Shown one piece after another: positions 45,533-52,428 of a stretch of 64,000 bases of DNA; position 1 is the first letter of the stretch, and the number at the start of each line of letters is the position of its first letter. The notes under the pieces are model-generated. The model was not told where the DNA came from. It saw only the letters and a list, made by a program, of their open reading frames with translations, and did not search any database. Made by a program: the position numbers and the translations under genes. This stretch comes from CAVRXT01 sp049644285 (lineage in GTDB: Bacteria; Acidobacteriota; Terriglobia; Acidiferrales; UBA7541), in contig JBARRP010000344.1 of assembly GCA_049644285.1 (NCBI GenBank), forward strand, positions 5,749 through 69,748, given 5' to 3'.

Positions 45533-45548
45533 TGCACCTTGGCCGCCA
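45533..45548 (-). promoter_or_regulatory. sigma-54-type promoter P3
   Basis: On the minus strand TGGCGGCCAAGGTGCA has TGGC at -24 and TGCA at -12 with GG-N10-GC spacing. The -24 element lacks the A-C that P1 has. The predicted start near 45522 gives a 150-nt leader before ATG 45370. The first UAS dyad is centred 141 bp upstream of the GG. Confidence 0.5.
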
Positions 45549-45678
45549 AACATGCAGACCGTAATGCCAACCGCTTCTCTTCTGCGCAAGGCAATGATTT
45601 AACGAAGGAAATCTGCATGGCCAGCGCAGGAATTCGCTGGTTTGCCAGCCCGACTCAAGCTCTGCCTTGGGCCGTGCC

Positions 45679-45716
45679 TGTATCTGTTCAGGTATTCGGT
45701 ATATCTCTTCAGATAG
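45679..45716 (-). promoter_or_regulatory. enhancer-like upstream activating sequence, copy 3
   Basis: Dyads ATCTGTTCAGGT (45682-45693) and ATCTCTTCAGAT (45703-45714) lie 21 bp apart centre to centre. The flanks share TGTATC and TATTCGGT with copy 1. The similarity to copy 1 extends further, to about 45650 (GCCCG, CTCTGC), giving a block of about 65 bp. It lies between the divergent exported-protein and kinase genes, so it could serve either. Confidence 0.65.
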
Positions 45717-45823
45717 CCGGAAGCAGGACTCAGAAGAACAAACTACTTCGGTAATGTCTTTTTCGGAGGGCATCGGACGGGCGCGCGCGCACCTGATTGA
45801 CTGGCACTAGGCTGCAGCTTAGA

Positions 45824-48800
45824 ATGGCTCATCCCAAGATGGCCGAGCCGCCTTCTAGCGACTTTCGGGTGGTTCTGATGAGCGCTCGTGAAGACGAATC
45901 ACCTCTGGACAAATCGAAACCGCACTCTGCCGCAGCCGAAACCACCCTGGAGCTTGTAACCCCAGCCGCCAAGCTGCCGGCCGGTGATCCGCAAGAGACT
46001 GAGGCAGACTTTGAAAGCCCCGCAAGTCTTGCTCGGTCTGCCACGAGTGCACGATTCTCTTCCCATCAAGTCATCGCCAGCAGATTCAGAATCCTTCGTT
46101 TCATCGGACAAGGCGGGATGGGTGAGGTGTACGAAGCTGAAGACCTGGAACTGCGGGAGCATGTGGCGCTGAAAACCATCCGGCAGGAAATTGCACGCGA
46201 TGAGCATGCGCTGGAACGCTTCAAGCGGGAAATCCAGTTAGCGAGGAAAGTAACTCACCCCGGCGTTTGCCGTGTGTTCGACGTGTTTCGCGACCGGACC
46301 TCGGAAGGCGAAACGATCTTCCTAAGCATGGAGCTATTGGCAGGAGAGACGCTGGCGGAGCGGCTGAAGCGCAGCGGACGGATGAGCATGGGCGAGGCGT
46401 TCCCCCTGGTCTGCCAGATGGCCGCGGCGCTCGGGGCTGCTCACGAGGTGGGTATCGTGCATCGCGACTTCAAGACGGGCAACGTGATGCTGGTGCCTGC
46501 AACCCAGAATCGGGAACCAGTGGCAAGTTGTCAGGAGGTAACGGCCGCCCCTGTAGAGGCAGCGACGCGACCGCGCACGGTTGTAACCGACTTCGGGCTG
46601 GCGCGGAGTGCCGTGGGAATCGAGGACGCAGCCACGAAGCTGAGCGCGACGGTGGGGATTGTCGGCACGCCGGCCTACATGGCTCCGGAGCAGGTTGAAG
46701 GCGGCGAGGTTTCCCCGGCAGCGGACATTTACGCGCTGGGTGTGGTGATGTACGAGATGATTACGGGCCAGCAGCCGTTTATCGCCGATACGCCGCTGGC
46801 CACTGCAGTGAAGCGGTTGAAAGAATCACCACCGGCGCCGAGAGAATTTGTTCCTGACCTCGATCCACAATGGGAACGGGTAATCTTGCGCTGCCTCGAA
46901 CGCCATCCCGCGGATCGCTTCGCAAGTGCCTCCGATGTGGTCAAGGCGCTGACTGGCGAAGCAGTTGAAGTAGGACGGCGACAAATCGAGCAGAAAAGGA
47001 AGCGGCGACTGGCATTGAGCGCGGCGACGGCTGGAGTGGTTCTGGCGGCGCTGACCGCAGGCAGCTACTTCTATTTTCATCGCGCGCCGAAACTGACAGA
47101 GAAAGACACCATCGTCCTGGCCGATTTCACGAACACGACGGGGGATCCCGTGTTTGATGGCGCTCTGAGGCAGGGGCTCTCGGTGCAACTCAAACAATCT
47201 CCCTTCCTAAGTCTTATTTCCGACCCGCGCATCCACCAAACGCTGCGGCAGATGGGCCAGCCGGCCGATGCCAAGCTCACGCCGCAGATTGCTCGCGAAA
47301 TCTGCGAGCGTACGGCAAGCGCCGCGATCGTCGAGGGATCAATTGCTGTGCTGGGAAAGCAATATGTACTCGGGCTAACAGCGGTGAACTGCCGCACCGG
47401 AGATTCCTTGGCCGAAGAGCAGGAGCGAGCTACTGGCAAAGAGCAGGTGCTGGCGGCGATCGACAAAGCGGCGGCGAAGATGCGCGGCAAACTGGGCGAA
47501 TCGCTCAGCACTGTTCAGAAGTTCAATACGCCGCTACTGCAGGCGACTACATCCTCGCTCGAAGCGCTGAAAGCCTGGTCATTATCATCCACGTCATCAG
47601 GAACTCGGACTTCTGGTGAAGCGATTCCCCTGCTTAAGCGTGCGATCGAGCTAGATCCAAATTTTGCCTTGGCCTATGCCTGGCTTGCAGGCGACTATTT
47701 GAATCTCGGAGAGAGAAACCTGGCGATAGAAAATACGAAGAAGGCTTACGAACTCCGCGACCGACTGAGCGAGTCAGAGAAGCTCACTATCGAGTCTCAA
47801 TACTATTACATTGTCACCGGTGACTTGGAACAGGCGCGTGAGGCCTACGAGGTCTTGGCGCAAAGCTATCCGCGGGATGATGCGGCGCGAAGCAACTTAG
47901 GTCTCATCTACCAGCAACTGGGCCAATATGATAAGAACCTGACGGAGATGCGCGAGAGCCTTCGCCTCGCCCCCAAGGACCCCGTAAGTTATTCCAACCT
48001 GGTTAGTGCCTACCTCTACCTGAACCGCGTGGATGACGCTCGGGCGACAGCCAACGAAGCATTATCGAAGATCCTGGATTCGCCCGACCTGCGGTTCCAA
48101 TTGTACGGGCTTGCCTTCTTGGAAAATGATCCCGCAGGAATGGCGCAGCAGGTAGCGTGGTCCGTAGGCAAGCCAGGAGTAGAAGATGTGTTGCTGGCCG
48201 TTGAGGCAGACACGGCTGCTTATTCGGGGAGACTGGCGAAGGGACGGGTGTTTTCCAGCCGGGGCGTGGCATCGGCCGAGCAGGTGAAAGAGAGCGAGGC
48301 GGCCGCAGGTTTTGAGGCCGAGGCGGCAGTGCGTGAAGCCCTTTTCGGAAATGCGGCCCAGGCTCGGCATCGAGCCGCTGCGGCACTGAATCTTTCCACC
48401 GGCAGGGACGTGCAGTATGGAGCCGCGTTGGCGCTGGCCATGGCAGGCGATGAGGTGCGCGCCCGATCGCTGGCCGAGGATATGGCGAAGAGATTTCCGG
48501 AAGACACCATCGCACAATTCAACTATCTGTCAACGATTCGCGCTCAACTCGCGATCAACCGCAACGATCCTTCGAAGGCCATCGAGGCTCTTAGAGGCGC
48601 GGCTGCGTACGACCTCGGCATGCCCAGCGTCGGCGTCGCCTTCCCGGCCGCTCTATATCCGATCTATCTGCGGGGGGAAGCGTATCTAGCCGCTGATCAG
48701 GGCGGCGCGGCTGCCGGCGAGTTCCAGGAGATCCTCGACCATCGCGGTCTGGTGCAGAACGAGCCCATCGGCGCGCTGGCGCATCTCGACCTCGGCCGTG

Positions 48801-48958
48801 CGTATGCCATGGTAGGGGAGAGTGAGAAAGCCCGTGCCGCCTATAATGATTTCCTAACATTGTGGAAGGATGCCGACCCGGACATTCCCGTCCTGCGCCG
48901 AGCCAAAGCAGAATTTGCGAAACTGAAGTCGACACCTACATCATCGACGCAGCACTGA
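45824..48958 (+). CDS. Ser/Thr protein kinase with TPR sensor/effector region
   Basis: The first 85 residues are a low-complexity leader. The kinase domain follows: Gly loop FIGQGGMGEVYEAE, ATP Lys in VALKTI, catalytic loop VHRDFKTGN (Phe-Lys-Thr-Gly replaces the common L-K-P-x), DFG in VTDFGLAR and APE in YMAPEQVEGG. One transmembrane helix (AATAGVVLAALTAGSYFYF) lies near residue 410. The periplasmic part starts IVLADFTNTTGDPVFDGALR and contains about six TPR-like repeats. The ATG at 45824 is the first in this frame; its ribosome binding site is weak. About 1044 residues. It sits beside the FHA-domain activator at 49083, a plausible phosphothreonine reader for this kinase. Confidence 0.85.
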   Translation: MAHPKMAEPPSSDFRVVLMSAREDESPLDKSKPHSAAAETTLELVTPAAKLPAGDPQETEADFESPASLARSATSARFSSHQVIASRFRILRFIGQGGMGEVYEAEDLELREHVALKTIRQEIARDEHALERFKREIQLARKVTHPGVCRVFDVFRDRTSEGETIFLSMELLAGETLAERLKRSGRMSMGEAFPLVCQMAAALGAAHEVGIVHRDFKTGNVMLVPATQNREPVASCQEVTAAPVEAATRPRTVVTDFGLARSAVGIEDAATKLSATVGIVGTPAYMAPEQVEGGEVSPAADIYALGVVMYEMITGQQPFIADTPLATAVKRLKESPPAPREFVPDLDPQWERVILRCLERHPADRFASASDVVKALTGEAVEVGRRQIEQKRKRRLALSAATAGVVLAALTAGSYFYFHRAPKLTEKDTIVLADFTNTTGDPVFDGALRQGLSVQLKQSPFLSLISDPRIHQTLRQMGQPADAKLTPQIAREICERTASAAIVEGSIAVLGKQYVLGLTAVNCRTGDSLAEEQERATGKEQVLAAIDKAAAKMRGKLGESLSTVQKFNTPLLQATTSSLEALKAWSLSSTSSGTRTSGEAIPLLKRAIELDPNFALAYAWLAGDYLNLGERNLAIENTKKAYELRDRLSESEKLTIESQYYYIVTGDLEQAREAYEVLAQSYPRDDAARSNLGLIYQQLGQYDKNLTEMRESLRLAPKDPVSYSNLVSAYLYLNRVDDARATANEALSKILDSPDLRFQLYGLAFLENDPAGMAQQVAWSVGKPGVEDVLLAVEADTAAYSGRLAKGRVFSSRGVASAEQVKESEAAAGFEAEAAVREALFGNAAQARHRAAAALNLSTGRDVQYGAALALAMAGDEVRARSLAEDMAKRFPEDTIAQFNYLSTIRAQLAINRNDPSKAIEALRGAAAYDLGMPSVGVAFPAALYPIYLRGEAYLAADQGGAAAGEFQEILDHRGLVQNEPIGALAHLDLGRAYAMVGESEKARAAYNDFLTLWKDADPDIPVLRRAKAEFAKLKSTPTSSTQH

Positions 48959-49082
48959 AGTCTCTTTTTGACCTGCACTGACGATATTTGACAGCTTGTA
49001 ACAGGACTTGCGTACACTGACGCGAGCGATAGTTCCCTAGTTGGCGTGTGGTTGATAAAAACGCATTAACCGCTGAGGTGAC

Positions 49083-50987
49083 GTGAATCCTAGACTCATC
49101 AGCATCGCTGGGCCATTCGAAGGGGCGACCTTTGGCTTGGGAGACCAGGAATTCTCCATTGGCCGCGAACCCGGCAACACGCTGACCATTGATGATCGCA
49201 AGATGTCCCGGTGCCACTGTTCAGTCAACAAAGAAGCGGGATGGTACAAGATTACCGACCTCGAAAGCCGCAACGGAACTTTTGTAAACGGGGTGCCTGT
49301 CAAGGAGCGGCGGCTTGAACACGGAGATCAACTCAGGGTTGGCCAGTCTGTATTCATCTTTCTTGTTCACGATACCGAAGCTGACGAAAGAACTAGTCCC
49401 ATTCAGGTCGAAGACGAAAACTGGATCTCTCGATCAGCGGTCGAGCTGCGGCCCGATCAAACACTTTTGCTGCGGCCATTGGCAGGCCCAGAGCTTCCAG
49501 CCACGGAACGAGCCTTTCGTGACTTGAACGCGTTGGTCAGAATCATTACCGCGATTAGTTCGCTTCAGGCCGTGGAAGCCATCCAACGAAAACTGCTCGA
49601 ATCCGTGTTTGAAATCATCCCAGCTGACCATGGTGCCGTGATTCTGTGCGATGAGGATGCGGAGAGCTTCGCTTCTGTTGTGAGTCAACACCGGCTACCG
49701 CGTACCCAGGGTCCTGTGCAGGTGAGTCGCACTGCCACGAGTCGAGCCATGCGCGAGCGCATCGCCCTGTTAAGTAATGATGTCCTACAGGAATTCAGCA
49801 CTTCGGAGAGTCTGAAGGCAGCTTCTATACGGTCGCTGCTGGTTGCCCCGCTGGCGCTCGCCGGCAGGCCGCTCGGCATCGTCTATCTGTATACGAACGA
49901 TCCGAAGGGCCAATTCGATAAGGATCATTTGCAATTGGTAGCTGCCGTCGCCGGGATGGCGGCTCCGGCGATCGAGAATGCTCGCCGCCTGGAATGGCTG
50001 CAAGGCGAGACGCAGCGGCTTCAGGCTGAGATCGACATTGAGCACAACATGGTGGGCGAAAGCTCGAAGATGCGCGAAGTCTACCAATTTATCGCCAAGG
50101 TTGCACCGGCCGATTCGACGGTTCTGATCTGTGGAGAGAGCGGTACCGGCAAGGAGTTGGTGGCGCGCGCAATTCATCGCAACAGCCCTCGAGCAAGCAA
50201 GCCGTTCGTGGCCATCAATTGCGCGGCACTGACGGAGACCCTGCTGGAAAGCGAGCTTTTCGGCCACGAGCGAGGTGCTTTCACCGGTGCGCTGGCGCAG
50301 AAGAAGGGAAAGTTGGAGGTGGCGGAAGGCGGCACCGTGTTCCTGGACGAGATTGGAGAACTTGCCCCCACCGTTCAGATCAAGCTGCTGCGTGTACTGC
50401 AGGAACGCGAATTCGAGCGTGTAGGGGGTACGCGCCCCATTAAAGTGGATTTTCGCTTGATCGCCGCCACCAATCGGGATCTGGACGAGGCCGTGAAGCA
50501 GCGGAATTTTCGGCAAGACCTCTATTATCGGCTCAATGTCGTCTTGCTAACGATGCCGCCACTCCGGGAGCGCCGCGAAGATATTCCGCTGCTTGCCAGC
50601 CACTTCGCAGTGAAACACAGCAAGAAATCCAAACGTCAGCTGGAAGGCCTTTCGGCCGAGGCGCGCCGGTATCTGCTGAATTACGATTGGCCAGGAAATG
50701 TGCGTGAGCTGGAAAACGCTATCGAGCGCGTGATCGTGCTCGGAGCAGGCGATTTGATCCTGCCGGAGGATCTACCGGAAGCGTTGCTTGAGGTGCAGCC
50801 TCCCGCAAGCGTCCCCATTACCCGGTACCACGAAGGCGTTGCCGAGGCCAAAAAACAACTGATACTCAAGGCTGTCGATCAGGCAGCCGGGAACTACACC
50901 GAAGCTGCCAAGCTGCTGGGGGTGCGTCCGACTTACCTGCATCGACTCATGCGGAACATGGGTTTGAAAACAAAGCGCCCAGCATAG
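49083..50987 (+). CDS. sigma-54-dependent activator with FHA and GAF domains
   Basis: Enhancer-binding protein. The FHA domain (about 1-97) has FSIGREPGNTL and MSRCHC, then ESRNGTFVNG, the phosphothreonine-binding signatures. A GAF domain spans about 150-300. The AAA+ domain has Walker A GESGTGKE (351-358), the sigma-54 contact loop GAFTGA (398-403), Walker B GGTVFLDEIGEL and the R-finger region RRED. A Fis-type helix-turn-helix (AAKLLGVRPTYLHRL) ends the protein. GTG 49083 with GAGGTGAC upstream. 634 residues. It is the obvious candidate to bind the three dyad pairs upstream of P1-P3, triggered through its FHA domain by a kinase such as that at 45824. Confidence 0.9.
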   Translation: MNPRLISIAGPFEGATFGLGDQEFSIGREPGNTLTIDDRKMSRCHCSVNKEAGWYKITDLESRNGTFVNGVPVKERRLEHGDQLRVGQSVFIFLVHDTEADERTSPIQVEDENWISRSAVELRPDQTLLLRPLAGPELPATERAFRDLNALVRIITAISSLQAVEAIQRKLLESVFEIIPADHGAVILCDEDAESFASVVSQHRLPRTQGPVQVSRTATSRAMRERIALLSNDVLQEFSTSESLKAASIRSLLVAPLALAGRPLGIVYLYTNDPKGQFDKDHLQLVAAVAGMAAPAIENARRLEWLQGETQRLQAEIDIEHNMVGESSKMREVYQFIAKVAPADSTVLICGESGTGKELVARAIHRNSPRASKPFVAINCAALTETLLESELFGHERGAFTGALAQKKGKLEVAEGGTVFLDEIGELAPTVQIKLLRVLQEREFERVGGTRPIKVDFRLIAATNRDLDEAVKQRNFRQDLYYRLNVVLLTMPPLRERREDIPLLASHFAVKHSKKSKRQLEGLSAEARRYLLNYDWPGNVRELENAIERVIVLGAGDLILPEDLPEALLEVQPPASVPITRYHEGVAEAKKQLILKAVDQAAGNYTEAAKLLGVRPTYLHRLMRNMGLKTKRPA

Positions 50988-51011
50988 TTACGAGTGGCTA
51001 CTGGTGGGCGC

Positions 51012-51063
51012 GCGTAGAGCAAGCGCTCGAGTTTCGGCGGCGAGTGGGGAAAGAGTTTGAGAG
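51012..51063 (+). repeat. 52-bp direct repeat, right copy
   Basis: See the left copy at 41355-41406. This copy lies 24 bp after the activator stop codon. The frame through it reads YWWARVEQALEFRRRVGKEF and stops at TGA near 51105 without a start codon. Together with the left copy it encloses about 9.6 kb. Confidence 0.65.
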
Positions 51064-51244
51064 GATGGTACATGTGCGCGCTATCGGGAGATCGAGATAC
51101 TGAATCGCAGACTGAATTCGGCATTGATTCAGCGGGAGGCGGTCAGGTAAGAACACGTCGCTTGAACTTCGGTGAAGGTGAGGTTTAGCCGTCGCTTCGG
51201 GTGAACCGATCGCGGCTTCGTTACTCTGCACCAAGGTTCCGCGG

Positions 51245-51849
51245 TTATTGGTTCACCACAGCTTCAATCGTTTCGACGAGGCTGCTCAACCAATGTTCAT
51301 CGGCCGTGTTTTCGCTTTCCGCGCATGTAAGATTGCTTTCCGCGCTGCATGGATTGGGATTTTCAGCTGATGCAGTTCCCGACTCGTGCCCTTGGGCGAC
51401 TTACTCAATTGAGCGATAACTCTGGAAAGAACCACTTCATGACAATACCGGTCCAAAGACGCAACGATGCCCGCATATGCTGCTCTCAAGAGCTCATTAA
51501 GGTATTCTTCGTCGAAGTGTTGCGCTGTCACCTCCGAGGCCTCGCGAAGGATTAGAATTGCTCCCCTGCCATCAACGCAGTCTATCTCCTCAGCTTGACC
51601 CCAGTGCATCAGCCTCTTGAAGATTCTTGCCCAATCGGCCCGCATTCCCCTACGACGTGTATTCAGCAGCAACTCCGAGAGCTTGAGAAGATGTTCTGCA
51701 CCTGATCTTCCGCGGTTAAATACCTCCAGTGGCTTCAAGAAGCTTTTCCTCCGTTCGCTCAACCTATTGCGACTCGAGAGACCAGACTCAAGAAATGTCA
51801 GGACTGCTTGGTTTCGTGAGCGGGTTCTGGTGGAATGGATGCTAGCCAA
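51245..51849 (-). pseudogene. HEPN-like protein gene, C-terminally disrupted
   Basis: The frame from about 51849 reads through HLLKLSELLLNTRRRGMRAD, GRGAILILREASEV and YLNELLRAAYAGIVASLDRY, then CHEVVLSRVIAQLSKSPKG and ends TRPMNIG at 51286. The segment RAAYAGIVASLDRYCHEVVL is typical of HEPN proteins of the RiboL-PSP type. The C-terminal R-x4-6-H catalytic helix expected after R-P-M-N-I is missing. In the next frame an isolated tail HWLSSLVETIEAVVNQ runs to TAA 51247-51245, as if a deletion and frame change joined the two ends. A probable inactivated RNase or toxin-type gene. Confidence 0.5.
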
Positions 51850-51860
51850 GGACAAAGGCC

Positions 51861-52121
51861 GTGTATCGCTTCGCCAGCAATGAGCCCACCGACGCAGACG
51901 AGGTGCGCACACGGCTGCGAAAGATGAGTGACGAACAGCTCTTGCGGTTTGGAAAGGCGGCTGCGTTCATGTGCTCGCCGCAAGCCAATTTCGGTGAGCC
52001 GCCGCGGGAAGCGTTCGTTATCCAACTACGAGAGGCGCGTGCCGAGTGGCGCCGACGACAACTAGAGTCTGGGTCAGGACCAAACCGGGTAACCTATGAG
52101 TCGCAGCGACCTCCGGCCTGA
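51861..52121 (+). CDS. small conserved protein (86 aa)
   Basis: GTG 51861. It reads MYRFASNEPTDADEVRTRLR, then KMSDEQLLRFGKAAAFMCSP and QLREARAEWRRRQL; a soluble helical protein with a single Cys. The central D-E-Q-L-L-R-F-G-K-A-A pattern appears to be a conserved family of short acidobacterial proteins, sometimes next to restriction or toxin-like genes. It is divergent from the HEPN remnant and may have been its partner. No function assigned. Confidence 0.55.
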   Translation: MYRFASNEPTDADEVRTRLRKMSDEQLLRFGKAAAFMCSPQANFGEPPREAFVIQLREARAEWRRRQLESGSGPNRVTYESQRPPA

Positions 52122-52428
52122 AGCCGCGTCTTTGCAGAGATTCCGCGATCGTGGATTTTGGTGGGGTCTAGTCAGTCGGGCCCAAAATGCCGCGTGAATT
52201 CATCGGGGTACTCCTGTTTCACCTTCTCCCACGGAATCCTTTCCCTCATCCTCTGCATTTTCGGCTTCTGTCGAAAAAACCGGGACCTGAAATTAGGCAC
52301 TAGAAACGCGCTGCATCGTCCTCGGAATGCCCCCAGTTAGCGGTAAGTAGCTCGTGCAGTACCTCTACGCACATTGACTTGGTTGTGGGTGCGGCCTAAG
52401 ATTTCCACCCAGAGGCGGTACCCTTCCG
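52122..52428. other. intergenic region with one possible short frame
   Basis: On the minus strand 52258-52172 an ATG-started frame of 28 residues reads MQRMRERIPWEKVKQEYPDE and ends HFGPD. It looks like the start or end of a small AbrB- or DUF-type protein but has only a weak ribosome binding site, so I treat it as a possible remnant. Nothing else was seen. Confidence 0.3.

Noticed and set aside
45801..45815. TGGCACTAGGCTGCA on the plus strand as a fourth sigma-54 promoter, for the kinase gene
   Set aside because: GG and GC are 9 bp apart instead of 10, and the element lies only about 9 bp before ATG 45824, leaving no leader.
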